Of a DNA stretch of 64,000 nt, positions 1 through 11,620 are shown piece after piece (position 1 is the first letter of the stretch; the number at the start of each line of letters is the position of its first letter). The DNA comes from Ampelocalamus luodianensis (Eukaryota; Streptophyta; Magnoliopsida; Poales; Poaceae), in NCBI GenBank assembly GCA_036346255.1, contig CM070635.1, positions 47,643,715 to 47,707,714 on the forward strand. Reading direction: 5' to 3'. A program made the position numbers and the translations under genes. Under the pieces are notes generated by a model. The model was not told where the DNA came from and did not search any database. It worked only from the letters and a program-made list of their open reading frames with translations.

Positions 1-69
1 GTCAAAGAAAAGCATGAGTTCATTATTCATCCTACAATGTTACTTCATTTGCTCTTGCTGTTCTTACAG

Positions 70-123
70 GAACTTTTAGGATGTCCCCCAGACTTGATAG
101 TACACATAAAAGGGAAAAGGTAG
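70..123 (+). other. possible terminal coding exon of a plant gene
   Basis: A pyrimidine-rich stretch ending in TTCTTACAG looks like a 3' splice site. It is followed by a short open exon that begins GAACTTTTAGG and closes at TAG in one phase (an 18-codon tail rich in Leu, Pro and Lys). A second phase is also open, slightly further, to a TAG at about 142. The AT-rich sequence up to about 500 would then be 3' UTR and downstream DNA. I do not recognise the peptide, and the rest of the gene would lie left of the window. This is inference from a splice-like signal only and could be chance. Confidence 0.2.
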
Positions 124-1275
124 CCTTACATCATAGCAAGCAGTAGTGTCAGTCCGGTGATTCTTGGTGCCATACTTGATGCTTGTTGGGGGCTTTTACC
201 TGAATTCAAGATCGAAAATTGTTTTTGTTTTCATTGAATGGTATTGGCATGTACAATGCATATTGTTCAAAATTCCGGTGAGTTTAGTTTTCTTTGATTC
301 CTACTTGAAGTTATTCGGATATATAATGAAGTTGTGTTGTTCTGTTACTGAAAACTCTCCAAGGCGCTTATGTCTTGTGTTGTTTGGAATAATCGATCCG
401 TTGTTTCTATGAAACTCACAACCTTCCAGTCATTTCCTAATTCCTATTTACATAAATTCATTAATTATCCACTATTTTGACACATGGGATTAAGCTATAC
501 AGGAGTAAACCATTATCACATGACCACCGATTTCATCCCTACTACTTAAAAGGACTTTGTGGTGGTCTGTTCTCCCCTTTGCCACTCACCCTCTCACATG
601 TGGGCCACCAAATGTTAGCTCATTAACAAGGAAAACCAACCTGTCGGGCCCTGCCCCGGCCATTGCCACTCCTCTCCTCGCATCCGCACCACTGCCGCTG
701 CTTAGCCTCGCCGTCATTACCACTCCTTCCGTGCTCTCTCATGCCGCCACCTTGTTCGCACCATCTTGCATCCACGCCACTGCATCGGCCATAATCACGC
801 TGTCGTCGCCCCTCCTGTCATCAGCACCGCCGATGTCCTCTCCATTTCTGTTTCGCCAGTGATGCTGAAGCAGTCATCGAAATCACGTAGCTTCTGCTGT
901 GAGAAGATATGGTAGCCAAGGTGGGCGGTGCCACTGAGGACGACCCGGGAGGTGCGTCAATTGTAAAGCAATGGAGACGACCCGTCGAATAGCTACATCG
1001 GGAAATTGCTTTGTGGACCAGTAGGGATGGCGCCGCCACAGCCTTGCTATCGCGTGACCTACCCAAGGTTATGCCATGGTAGCTAGCAAGCCTACGCGAT
1101 GACGACGGTGGTACCGCCGCACCGTCGATGGCCTGTGCCAGGAGTACCAACTGCAGACTGGAGATCAGTTACTTGGCAACCGCTGAGCTTGATTTTAGCA
1201 GTTGCAAGCATGCTTATTCCAACGTAGTTTCACTGAAGGTACGGACATGATTGCGTGCTTGGTAGTTTTGCAGGA
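124..1275. other. unassigned DNA, no gene seen
   Basis: The first 430 bases are AT-rich and could be 3' UTR or intergenic DNA. From about 555 to 1150 the sequence is GC-rich and proline/alanine/serine-biased when translated on either strand. Its open frames have no recognisable domain or start context, so I do not call a gene. No terminal repeats or tandem structure were found. Confidence 0.4.
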
Positions 1276-3823
1276 TGCTTCTTCTCCCAGAAATCACATT
1301 TTGGGAAAATATAATTATACTAAATGGGAGAATAATTTTGAGCATGTTCATGAGTGGGAAAACTATTTTTAGCATGATTTTGAACCTTTGCATAAATCAA
1401 TTAGTAAAATTACATGCAAACAACAATTTAAAATAATTTTCTAGAAAATCACAGAACAGCTAAAATCCTAAAAAATTTACACAAGGAACCATACTGTGTT
1501 GGAGGCCTCCACAAAAATTTTAATATTTTGTGGAACCCGTTTGTTAAGTTTATAAATTGGAACAAATATCAACCAATTTACAAATTCAAAACCTAATTTG
1601 AATTCCCGCTAGACCTTTGGGCTGAAACCCAACTTGACCCATCTCCTCTCGCGCTCACTCCAGCCCACGCAAACACACACACACACACACACACTCTCTC
1701 TCTCTCTCGATGTGCTGGCCCCACCTATCGGAACCTTTTGTCCACCTCGCACCCACGCACCAACGTGCCTCGCCTACACCACCACTCGCCCATGGTTCAA
1801 GACCGCTGCCCACAGATTGGTGCCTCAACCACCCCTATCACCTCCACCTGCTCGCACCTGTGGTATCTCCCCTGTTGACGTGCCATTTTCCCGCGCGGAC
1901 GGAGAGACCCGAGGCTGCTAGCGAATTTCTCGAGCAACCACTGGTGTCTCGTTGTTCTTCTAGTGCATTTATCCTGGCTACTTAAGCAATAGAGTACGCA
2001 TCGTCTTCCTTAGCTCTCCCACATTCCATTTCATGCAAACCCAAGCTTTATCGCTCCTTGGTTTCGCGGGGACGCTTGCGTCATCTCCGACACCGGTGAG
2101 CGTGCCTCCTCAGCTCCGTCGCTCTGGTGAACTTCCTCACCCATGACAAGCGTGTCACTTTTACCCTTGAGTTTCATTCATCCTTTCTCTCTACCTAATG
2201 CAGCTTCTAGAGCCTTGTAGCATAATCACGATCACCTTTGTCCTCGACTCTGGTGCACACCCAATCGCGCCAACTCGTTCCCATCGCTCTGGTGAGTTTG
2301 GGTTCAAATCAACCGCATCACCATCTATTCCATACCCTATTGATGCTTTCCCCTCACTCATCATAGGCAAACTCACCAAGAATCCAAGCTTCACCATCCT
2401 TCTTCCTCATCATCAGCCGTCGTCGTCATTTCCATTCTTCTTCAAAGCCTGGTGAGCCTCGGTCCAATTGCTTGCGTATACACCATCTCTAGGACATCAG
2501 TGAACTAATGTGACACTCTTTGTAGCTCTCCATCGCTGTGAAGGGTTGTCGCCGTGAGCCTCCTCTCCGCCCCGCTACTCGTTGTCGACAAGCCACTTCA
2601 AACCTTCCTTGACCTCATTTTCTTCACCCTCATGGTCATGGTGAGCCTCTAGTCCTTATGCACACATCATTTTGTCAAGGGTGAGTCACTAGTGATCCTT
2701 TCCTCTTAGCCACCCATGGCGTCACCGCATTTGTATGCTGCCGTCTTGCCTTCAGTGACCTAGGTCCCTACGCCTACTCTGTTAGCATTGCCTGGACTCA
2801 CCGAGTTCAGTGCGTCTCTCCTTTAGCCCTGAAAACACCTCCTTCACCAAAGCCATTGCCAACCCGAAGCTCCTTGCCGTCGCACACCGTCGAACCGCCG
2901 ACTCTGTGCACCTCTTTGACCATCTTCACCTCCCCTAGCATCATCTCAATGCACTCTCTCCATTCTTGGCCTCCCCTGAACTTTTCCACACTTGCCTCGC
3001 CGTTGCCGAGCTCACCATGGCACTCTACCATGCGCACAACTCTGCTGCTCTTCTCTCTCTGCCAGTAGGCCCTATGGGGTTAAGAGATGACTAATACTAA
3101 GTAACAGAGGTTAAGGTTAATAATTGTATGATGTGTGGGACTGGTATAGAAGTTAACAAAAACTAATTTAAAATGTTTTAAGATTATGTGTCGCGACATG
3201 TGGGAGCACTCACTATTCTCAGTTTTAAAACATGTTTTAAAAATCGAGAGACTGACATGTGGACCCCAGCCGTTAGTTAATTAAAATAAAAAATAAGTTT
3301 AATCATTAGTTAATAAATAATGAGTCTGTGACATGTGGGACCACCTCTGTTTTATAAATAAAATCAATGAAATTAAAATATGAGTCACTGACAAGTAGGC
3401 CCTATATGTAAGTTAATAATAGTGGGAAAAATGAGAAAAACGCTTTCAGTTCAGAGGAAAATAAACTTTCTCTGTTGAAAAGCGTAAACCTCAGAAGAAC
3501 ATAGAGAAAAATATGATTTATCTATTAGAAAGTGTGAGCCTCGGAGAATATGCTTTCGACGTCACCTTTTATTAATTTTTGGATTTTCAAAACCAAAGCA
3601 AATTAAAATGTTAAGAACTTTTGCATACGAACTCCAAATTGAATGTGTTTTTTTATAAATTCATACACAATCATGCTCTTTCTAAATCTACAAAAATATT
3701 TGGATTTTATTGCCGTTGAAATTATTTTTCTATAATTAATTTGCCATCGGCTCTTTTTAAATAGACATCGATACTTCAAACAAAATTTACGGCGATCCTC
3801 CATCCTCATACCTTATGTGAGAC
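1276..3823 (+). repeat. 5' LTR of the long-LTR gypsy element
   Basis: This copy aligns by eye along its length with the downstream copy. Shared blocks include GAGCATGTTCATGAGTGGG near the start, the CACCCAGGT-type GC-rich middle, CATGGTCATGGTGAGCCTC, and the end block TCCTCATAC. Compared with the downstream copy it lacks the 4.1-kb insertion and is diverged, so the element is old. A block at about 3420-3560 holds short dyads (GAAAGCG / CGCTTTC). The exact first base is uncertain because the terminal TGTAACATC is mutated here. Confidence 0.75.
1673..1708. repeat. compound microsatellite (AC)n(TC)n
   Basis: An uninterrupted AC dinucleotide run passes directly into a TC run within the LTR. The corresponding place in the downstream LTR (about 17240-17260) has only a short TC run, so the AC expansion is specific to this copy. 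Confidence 0.9.
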
Positions 3824-4590
3824 CTCAAATTTGAAGTTTGGAATCTCCTGTATTCACAGCACTAGTCCCTGGATCAGCAGCTAGTGCCCACGGTTACATT
3901 ATTGAATATGAATCACATATCACGAATATGTAAGGCTATTGCATAATAATAAACAAAGTATAAATATACCTTATGGTTTTAACTTACAGAATGGCCGGAC
4001 AGGCCAAATTCCTTTCAAAGTATAGCAGCAGAAGTAGTATAAAAGCACACCATGTGGAAGCCTCATGATATACCCATATGCAATCGACTGGGGTCTGCGA
4101 CCTAGTTCTTGGCCTTTTTGATTTTCAGTCTTGACGAATACTCATATGTGTCCATGTAGCCTTCTTCTTTTATGTTTGTTGAATAATGATATATTGAGTG
4201 AGTATGAATTCACAACCTTACTCGCGAGCCAACACATAGAATACAGTTATATAATATGAGAGGCTGAACAAAGGGACGCTTGAGGTTCTTTTATTTGAAT
4301 AAAGCCAATGTTGAAATAGGTTAAGTTGAATTTTTTACTACCACATGTTTTGATGAAATCCAGTGTTTTTGTATAATAGTAGCGAATATTCCATCCATCT
4401 CTAGTGGAGAACAGTACTCGAGGGTTCCATCCATTCACACATAGATATCAGTTCCATTCACCTCATACTATATCATTTTCCAGGGCTACATCCCCTCGAC
4501 GATCCCAAGGCTGCCACCACCCGACAATTCTGGCCAAACTACCCCAAAATTCTAGGGTGGATGCCTCTGGCGACTCTCTGGCTGCACCAC
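3824..4590 (-). mobile_element. antisense LTR fragment, left part
   Basis: The sequence begins TGTGAGACCTC immediately where similarity to the gypsy LTR stops. This resembles the antisense terminus TGTGAGGACC of the solo LTR at 17465. It reads without a break across CACTA element A into 9872-10640, where a block related to the conserved motif of the other long LTRs (CCAAATAGTTTTACAC ... TTTACCCACAC) appears. I therefore read it as a minus-oriented LTR or LTR fragment that inserted into the gypsy element before CACTA A arrived. Its far end is not defined. Confidence 0.45.
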
Positions 4591-5004
4591 CACTACTACA
4601 AAACAGGTCATACTGGACGCCACATCACAGACGGTTCCAAAGGAGCCGTCAGGTTCCCTTCTTATACGAGTGCTCATCGGTTCCTTTGGAACCGCTCGTG
4701 ATAGTGCTCATCACGCATTTATTCTTATTATCAACCGTCAGGATACTTCATGCATTTGTTCAATTATAGAACTGCTCGTAATATACTCCTATCACCGACG
4801 GTTCTTTAATAGAGCCGCTCGTAATATTATTATCACGCAGCGGTTCCATGATAGAACCGCTCGTGATATTTCTTTCCTATCTCTTCGCCTCCGCGCGATG
4901 TGTCTCTTCATCTCACCATCGCACAACCATCTCTCATGCGTCTCTTCGTCTCACGTGCCAGTTACTCCTAGTTTTATAAGACGAAATAACCGTCTGTGAT
5001 ACCC

Positions 5005-5014
5005 TTTTTATAAA
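5005..5014 (+). promoter_or_regulatory. TATA box of the CACTA A gene
   Basis: TTTTTATAAA lies just inside the left subterminal repeats and about 30 bp before a pyrimidine-rich, transcription-start-like stretch (GGGTTTTGCTCTTTACTCG). A long GC-rich leader (about 5040-5370) and a GTGAGT donor-like site follow. Position and composition support a promoter. No experimental basis. Confidence 0.5.
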
Positions 5015-5039
5015 GAGGCGCACCGCTAGGGTTTTGCTC

Positions 5040-5370
5040 TTTACTCGTCACTTCCTCTCCCGCGCCCCTTAGGCTCTTGCGCGCTCTGTCGCCTCCTCTA
5101 GGGTTCGCCCGTTAACCTCCCCAGCCGTAAGCCCCGACGCCGCCGCCCCCGACATCGACGACGTTGCCTCCGCCTCGACGCGCGACCTCCTCCCGTGTCG
5201 GCCTCCTCCTCTCGCACAGCCTCCTCCCGCGCCGCCCTCCCCGCACCGCCCGCCTCCTCCCGCGCCGTCCTCCTCCCCTGCATCGGCCTCCTCCCCGCGC
5301 CTCCCTCCTCCTCGCGTCCGCCTCCTCCCCTGCACCGGCCTCCTCCTTGCACCGTGAGTTGTTGTGCAGC
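5040..5370. repeat. GC-rich CCTCCTCCCGCG leader with imperfect short repeats
   Basis: This stretch is built from diverged repeats of CCTCCTCCCGCGCC-type units. It produces long open frames on both strands (Arg/Gly/Glu-rich on minus, Pro/Ser/Arg-rich on plus) that are composition artefacts. It sits where the 5' UTR of the transposon gene would be. A 47-bp segment starting CTCTGTGATGAACTTTG is present twice further downstream (5499 and 5648) in the presumed first intron. Confidence 0.6.
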
Positions 5371-5985
5371 ATCCTCTCTGTGAGTATTCCTATATTACGA
5401 TTTGTCCTGGTGGATATACTTTGATAGTCTTTGATAATATGTGAACTGAATCTAGTACTAAAGATATTGCAAATTGATCAGTGGGCTTTGTTGACATGCT
5501 CTGTGATGAACTTTGTCTTATACTGAGATTGAATGTGATAGTTAGTTCATTCTTGAGCTCTATTGTATTACTTGCTACTGTCAATTTGATATACTATTAA
5601 TTTGTTACTTTCAGTTGAATGCTAGTTATTCTGATTCTTCTGGTTCTCTCTGTGATGAACTTTGTCTTATACTGAGATTGAATGTGATAGTTAAGATCAT
5701 TTTCGGTAACAGTTGAGATCATTTGACAGTTAAGCAAAGTATTGTTTAGAGCTCATAGTTTGAATTTATACTATCATATTCATTTAATGAAGAGTATAGA
5801 TAATAGGATTGAGATGACAAAGACTTGTTCTTTTGCAACTCTCCTTCTGAGAGCACAAACTATCATTAATCATTCTTTATATATTACGTTTGTGCATCAT
5901 TTTCGGTTAAGTTGAGTAAATCTGCTTGAATCTGGTCAGTTAGAGCTTAAGCATATTGCTTCGTGCATATATAGATAGTGTTTAC

Positions 5986-7080
5986 ATGGCATCCGCACCA
6001 TCTTCGCCGCCATCATCGACGCCGAATGCGCGCCGATCTCCGAGGAAAGTGGTACGACGCGAGATGGCGAGGAATATCGAAAATTCTCTCCGCCTAATGA
6101 CCGCCACGAGGTCAATGCCAATGGGATCCCCGTGAGTCTCCCCAAAGCGTGGCGAGATTCCTGACCATCTGCGGGATACTTGAAGGGAACGGGTCCCCTT
6201 CACCACACCGAGCCGGGACACCGTGGTTTCGCCGATTGAGACGCGAGTCGTGGGACGGTTTTAAAATCGCTCACTTTCCCACCGCAGACCGGCGCGTGGA
6301 ACGGCAGGCGTTGCTCTCGATCGTAAAGCGTGGAGGACCTTAAAGAGCGTGCTTGTCACGGCACGTGAACACGGTCGAACGCCTTCACGGCGATAAATTC
6401 TTGTGGCGGATATATGGGACGCCTTTGTGCAAATGAAGACGACACGAATTTCTTGAGGAAAGTGTGACGAATAAGGCTCTCCGGACATCGAACACTCACC
6501 CCACAAACTCGCACCGCTGGTACGCGGTAAAACTGCGCAATGGGCGGCGGAGGATGAGAACGAAACAAGACCATTTGCTGAGATCACAGACAGGCGCGCT
6601 CTCTCCTGGTTAAGAGCGAGGGCATCAGTCATGTTTCCGGGCGAAATCTCTTTCACAAACCCGGTAGACCGGGATGTGGCCAATCGTGTGGTAAATATGT
6701 TTTCGAACTACCTAGTTGTTAATAAATCCATAACTTCATAATGTCTATAATAACATGATGATCTCTTGCACCAAGAATTGAGTTTCGTATGTTCCGAAGG
6801 CTCCTTCCAAGCAGACAGGGAGAAGGATATACTATCTACGACCTTGGGAAACAAGGAGCACCTAGGTCGCACGCGAGGCAAAGGGGTTAACATATCTTGA
6901 AGGGATGGATTTCCAGACGACTACTGCATGTATAGGAGCAGGAAGAGATCCAAGGCCGAGCACGACACAGAGTTGGAACATGTGCTTACTACAAAATTTG
7001 AAGGAAGAGAACGGTGCTTCTTGCAAAATTTGAAGAAAAGATAGCAAGATTGCAGACCAAGTGAATCAACTCCTACTCCT
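5986..7080 (+). pseudogene. En/Spm-type (Transposase_24-like) transposase remnant of CACTA A
   Basis: An ATG follows the intron-like region and opens a Ser/Pro/Arg-rich N-terminus (SPRKVVRREMARNIEN). After several stops and frame changes, the sequence at about 6310-6700 translates to a recognisable block: KAWRTLKSVLV, then HSPHKLAPLVRGKTAQW, DRRALSWLRARASVMF and NPVDRDVANRV. The order conserved basic helix, HPHRLG-like motif, WLRAR, P-x-DRDVANR is that of plant Ptta/En/Spm transposase-like proteins. A Glu/Lys-rich, coiled-coil-like tail follows (about 6850-7060). The corresponding gene in element B lies on the minus strand at 16010-16510 and retains the same block. In-frame stops mean no functional protein is expected. 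I cannot decide which breaks are introns. Confidence 0.6.
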
Positions 7081-7490
7081 CAACTAGTCGCAAGCCGCCC
7101 GCTGTTTTGGGAGCCACCTCTCAACATCGGAGTAGCGCCGCGTCCACGTAAAATTATGAACATGATGACGCCCAATTACCTATCAACGACATCAAGGTAA
7201 TGTACATCTCTCGAATGCTCCAAAGATAGACCTATAGGACGCCTTAGCTAATTGCGATCGCTTGTAGGAGCCGACGACCGCACACTCCAAGTGAGGATGG
7301 TTGGGGTGTCTATTGAGGTCAAGGGGGGTGGCGATCCATGCAAGGAAGGGATAGTGCAAGACGGTGCCCGTGTGGCGCAGGTTACGCCAGGTCCAGTGGA
7401 CATGGTACATGACAATTTTAGGGCCGCCCCACCGAGATTCGCCCGAACGATGACATCGTAACACTAGGGGATGCCGTATGCGCGCTTTAT

Positions 7491-7775
7491 CCAAAGGCCC
7501 AAGAAGGACATCGCTCGACCTCGCAGCGCCGCCTCAACCTTTGATGACTCATCCCCAACCATCTCGACACGACCATGCCTCTCCAACAGACCCAAGAAGG
7601 ACATCGCTCGACCTGCGGTGCCGCCTCAACCTTTGATGACTCCACCCCAACCATCTCGACATGACCATGCCTCTCCAACAGACCCAAGAAGGACATCGCT
7701 CAACCGCAGCGTCGCCAACCTTTGATGACTCCACCCCAACCATCTCGACACGACCATGCCTCTCCAACAGGCCTC
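7491..7775. repeat. 93-bp minisatellite, three copies, in the CACTA A coding region
   Basis: The phrase CCCAAGAAGGACATCGCTC recurs at about 7498, 7591 and 7684, each followed by CCTCAACCTTTGATGACTC and CCCAACCATCTCGACA(C/T)GACCATG. A truncated fourth start (CTCCAACAGGCC) ends the array. The period is divisible by three, so a proline-rich protein segment would expand without frameshift, although small indels now break the frame between copies. It lies between the transposase-like and protease parts. Elements B and C have Pro-rich segments at the equivalent position (for example repeated GCTCCGGTGCAGGTAGCTC in B). Confidence 0.85.
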
Positions 7776-8039
7776 CATGACTACACCTCAACCTTCGCCG
7801 TCGCTCGCCTCATCGGTTCCCGTGGAGAAGACACCGAACGAACAAAAAAGCGCATCGCCAGACGGTTCCCAAGACGCCTCACGGGAAGACGCAGAGGCGA
7901 GCAAGTCGCTCAGACAAATCGAAATCAAGAACATTAAGGCGTTTACGCCTCCTAACCCTAAGAAATACTCTTCGTAAGTCCGCTGGCGACCACCACAAGA
8001 TTAGCCTACACCGGATTAGGTTGTCGAGTTTGCATACCG

Positions 8040-9187
8040 GTACTTGCACAAGACCAAAGAGAAAGGGTGCGCTGATGGAATCACCGCGGATACACTGAGG
8101 AGTATTTCTCCACGAGCCGCCCCTTCGCCGTGGGCTTCACGACTTATTCGACCTATTCAACCTCAAAGCCCTCGATGCCTCACTTCTACGATGTCGACAT
8201 CGTAAGTGTGTACAATCAAGTTCTACATTCACGTAATACCGAATATAATAACTCATTGCTTATGTATAGATACATGATTAAAAATGCCCGGCGATTGAAA
8301 GAACCGGTGGATTTCCTCGACCCACACGTGGTTTCTGAGTAGACTATCTTGGCAGACGCATCCTACGTCGAGAAATACATAACGACAGGATTGCTTGCTC
8401 AAAACGACAAGGACTACATAATGGTGCCCTACAACCAGAAGTAAGTGCTTCAGTACTTGCTATACAAATTTCATTTGTACTTTATACGCAGCACGGACTT
8501 AGGTTTAATGACTCAAGCGACATACATGAGTAGGCACCATTGGATCCTTTTAGTCATTATACCAAAGAGGAATCAGGTAATATACCTTGATTCCCTAGTA
8601 AAAAAAAGCCACGACTTCACCCTTGTGCAAGGAGTACTCGACAGGTATGCTTATTTCCTCCATACATAACTCTATTGTAGTCTTCCTTCGTTAACTTTTT
8701 GGAAACATGTAGGTCGTTCATATCCTATATTGCCGAGGGAGGGCTATACAAGGGAATGAACGCCACACTTAATCACAGGACGCGATTTCCGGTACGGGCT
8801 ACAACACAATAATCCTATATCATACTTCGTAATAATGCGTCTCGAACTGACTATACCTATATATGTAATTCTATTTTTGCAAGATCACAAAACAAAAGCG
8901 TAAGAATGCGCATTCTACGTTTGCCATCATATGCAGATTCTCATGAGTGCTAAGTTGAAGGATTCCGAGGTTGGTCAATCTCGCAATGATTATTTCCTAA
9001 TTATAAATTTAAATATATATGCTTACTACTTTACTCTTGCTAGCTACAGGGCTTGAATATAGATTTAGATTCACTGCTCGAGAGAGAGATCTCAGATGTT
9101 CGAGGGAGGCTCTGCACCTTCATCATGACGGATATCATTGACGCCGACGGAGAGTTTCACTACTCCAACACCGCTGAACGACCTTGA
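8040..9187 (+). pseudogene. Ulp1-like (C48) cysteine protease gene of CACTA A
   Basis: Exon-like blocks can be followed against elements B and C: LFDLFNLKALDASLLRC before a GTAAGT donor (about 8140-8205), VYNQVLHSRNTEYN.. SLLMYRYM (8210-8290), LDPHVVSE, a block with SRHHWILLVI and VIYLDSL (8525-8610), ECAFYVCHHMQI (about 8915-8945), and a final exon ending ADGEFHY then TGA. In Ulp1/SENP proteases the His of HW, the Asp of YLDS and the Cys before (G/A)-F-Y-V-C form the catalytic triad, and all three residues are present here. Two in-frame stops (TAG after PHVVSE, TAA just before ECAFYVC) break it. Family known: SUMO/Ulp-type peptidases carried by grass CACTA elements. Role in the element unknown. 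Confidence 0.7.
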
Positions 9188-9429
9188 AACAATTGATTCA
9201 TTAATTGTAATTCACTTTGAATAGTTGTAATTCAATTGTAACTCTAGCGACAATATTTGATACATATTCGTTTCTAATTGATTTTGAGTTATAAATGATC
9301 ACTTTGAGTTGTCAACGATTGATTCATCTATAATGTATCTATTTTCTGCCTGCTTGTTTTCAGAGGGCATGGCTAGCAATTCCTGAGGCTAGCCGAAAAT
9401 CAAAAATAAATTAGTTAGGCTGAAAGAAC

Positions 9430-9862
9430 TATCACAGACAGTTCATAATTAGCATCGTCTGTGATATGTGGATATCACAGATGGTTCTCACAGACGGTGC
9501 TAATTATGAACCGTTTGTGATCTGTGATATCCACATATCACAGACGGTGGTAATTATGAACCGTCTGTGATATCCACATATCACAGACGGTGCTAATTAT
9601 GAACCGTTTGTGATATGTGGATATCACAGACGGTTGGTAACTAGAACCGTCTGTGTTGTGACGTATCACAGACGGTTGGTAACTAGAACCGTCTGTGATA
9701 TGTGGATATCACAGATGATTGTTAATTAGAACCATCCGTGTTGTGACTTATCACAGACGGTTTTTTAACCATTAGCCGCCAGTTATCACAGACGTATAAA
9801 AACACAGACGGTTCTGAACCATCTGTGATGACGGTTCCGAACCGTTTGTGATAACGTTTTCT
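9430..9862. repeat. right subterminal repeat array of CACTA A
   Basis: About a dozen copies of TCACAGACGGT and its complement ACCGTCTGTGA alternate, separated by blocks such as GCTAATTATGAA and ATATGTGGATATCACAG. The units form long inverted repeats that could fold into hairpins. In En/Spm elements such subterminal arrays bind the transposase-associated protein. The same motif family marks elements B and C. Confidence 0.9.
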
Positions 9863-9871
9863 GTAGTAGTG

Positions 9872-10640
9872 CACCCATCAAAACTTAGGATACACCCTTA
9901 AAGAAAAATTAGGTTGTAATCGCCTTGACTCTCGCAGGCAGGACCACCTCGAATCCTAGGTGGCCAAACCCTTGAATCCAACAGCTGCACCACCCTCGAG
10001 CCCCAGGATACATCCCCCCGCCAATTTCCAAGTTGTACCTATTCGCGAATACTGAACAACATCCACCTTGCGAATCCCGCGGCTGCATGCACCCAATACT
10101 TTCCACTGACTCCAACCAGGACAACTCAAATCCTCGGGCTCTAACCCGGCTTTTCATCCCATCCACAAATCATTTTGTAAAACTTAAAATCTAATCAAGC
10201 AAGTTCTCGACATCACCCATGACTGTGGGCACGACTATCCAAATAGTTTTACACTCTGTAGAGGTCGCACAACTTTACCCACACAGAACTTCCGAAAGCA
10301 TCCAAATGAATCCAATAAATCCAGACACATTCAAACAAAGAGGAAACAATTCAAATGAAAGTAAATATATCTAACAACATCTTAAAAGAAGGAAGTACTC
10401 TAGATGAAACTACTCATACTTAGTGGAGTTGGTGAAGAAAATACTTTAGACGAAGTATATCCAAAGGAAGTTGATAAAGAAAATACGTCAGACAAAGTAT
10501 AACCAAGAGAAGTTGATGAAGGAAATACTTCAAATGGAATGAAGTACATCCAAAGATATTTGGAACGAAGAAAATATTTCAGACCAAAGCAAGTAAATCC
10601 AAGCTCCATTCGTTTGATCTAGTGGTGGGGTTTTGGGTTG
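9872..10640 (-). mobile_element. antisense LTR fragment, right part
   Basis: This continues the sequence interrupted at 4590 by CACTA A (the flanking CAC is duplicated). It carries ACGACTATCCAAATAGTTTTACAC followed by CACAACTTTACCCACAC, a diverged form of the block conserved in the long LTRs at 17465, 34266 and 40303, and a run of related AAGTTGATGAAG / GGAAATACTTC phrases at 10430-10570. Gene-free. Confidence 0.45.
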
Positions 10641-11620
10641 ATAGTTAGACTTAGGGTTAGGCAACTGTTTGATCCAGAGTGAGGGCGAGAGGGATCAGAC
10701 TCTCGGAAAGTCTGCTAGTGCAAGGAGTTATTATTCCAGCGGAAGGGAGAGAATATTCATAGGAATATTCCTCATCGATTACCTAGTTGGGGGTGACCAC
10801 CTTGCTAGATAGGATCCTCTGATCCATCTTCAGACCATGAATTGTCCTTTTACCAGGAGCAAATAGCGATGGATGATAGCTAGAGCCTAGGTGATGTTAT
10901 TTGGTGGCTACGCTGCTATCATCCACTTGGGAACATACCACCGCTACCCACACGCGGCGTCTAGCTGATCTAATGATTTCTCTAGTTATTACTTCCTATT
11001 TATCGAGGAAATTCCATGAGCTTTAGCTGGAACTTCAAAGCATTGGCTAGATGTCAAACTTACACCTTTAGTGGGGTTTGCGGGTTTGCCTTTCATCGAT
11101 GAGCTGATATTTACTTAGTCTCACTACTTGCGTGGCTTGGCATATACTAAAGTAAACCTATCACACTAGGTTTATCCTTAGCCATGATATCTGCTAATGA
11201 CTACTTCTAGTTAAGTTGATAGCCACTCATTCCCTAGGTAAGGCCTACGCGCTTTCGTCTACCTACTTCTTGTCCAGTGATTATCCTACTGGTTTTGGTT
11301 TTGATTAACTAGCAGGAGGTCGTGACATAACTATTGCTAACCTTCACAACTATTTAGTATAATGATTATGCCTAACTTAATTATTAGCGAATTGTTTAAC
11401 TAAATGTTTAGTAGTACCACTTACTGTATAGGTCCTATGTGTCAGTGACATGCCACAATCCTAGTTTATCTTTTAACTAACGTTGTTAGCCTAAACAGTT
11501 GGTATGATCCATTGTTACTAGTACTACATCCATGGCCTAGGGTCAACATGCCAATGAGACCACTATACGGAACACGCAACTCATAATCAGGTTTTGTTCT
11601 TTAAATCTCAATGCCAATGA
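10641..11620. other. LTR-like or retroelement-derived DNA, not assigned
   Basis: No open frame of interest and no recognisable domain. The sequence style (stretches such as CTTGCGTGGCTTGGCATATAC, GGTGACCACCTTGCTAGATAG) resembles long grass gypsy LTRs, and it leads directly into the gypsy pol remnant. I could not find boundaries, target-site duplications or internal repeats. Confidence 0.3.

Larger units (their letters stand above)
4591..9871 (+). mobile_element. CACTA (En/Spm) DNA transposon A, Ulp1-bearing
   Basis: The element starts CACTACTACAAAACAGG and ends TTTTCTGTAGTAGTG, the inverted termini expected of CACTA elements, and is flanked by a 3-bp duplication CAC on both sides. Both subterminal regions are full of TCACAGACGGTT/AACCGTCTGTGA repeats (4600-4870 and 9430-9860), the binding-site-like arrays typical of this superfamily. 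Inside, in + orientation, are a TATA-type promoter, a GC-rich leader, a degraded En/Spm-type transposase-like coding region, a 93-bp minisatellite and a Ulp1-like cysteine protease gene. Numerous stops make it non-autonomous as read. It shares family and gene content with elements B and C in this window. Confidence 0.93.

Noticed and set aside
164..412. 82-codon open frame near the left end
   Set aside because: Aromatic- and Leu-rich translation of AT-rich DNA without domain or splice support; more likely 3' UTR.
5069..5372. Long overlapping Arg/Gly/Glu-rich and Pro/Ser-rich open frames on both strands
   Set aside because: They arise from CCTCCTCCCGCG repeats in the leader of CACTA A; open in nearly all frames, with no domain or codon character.
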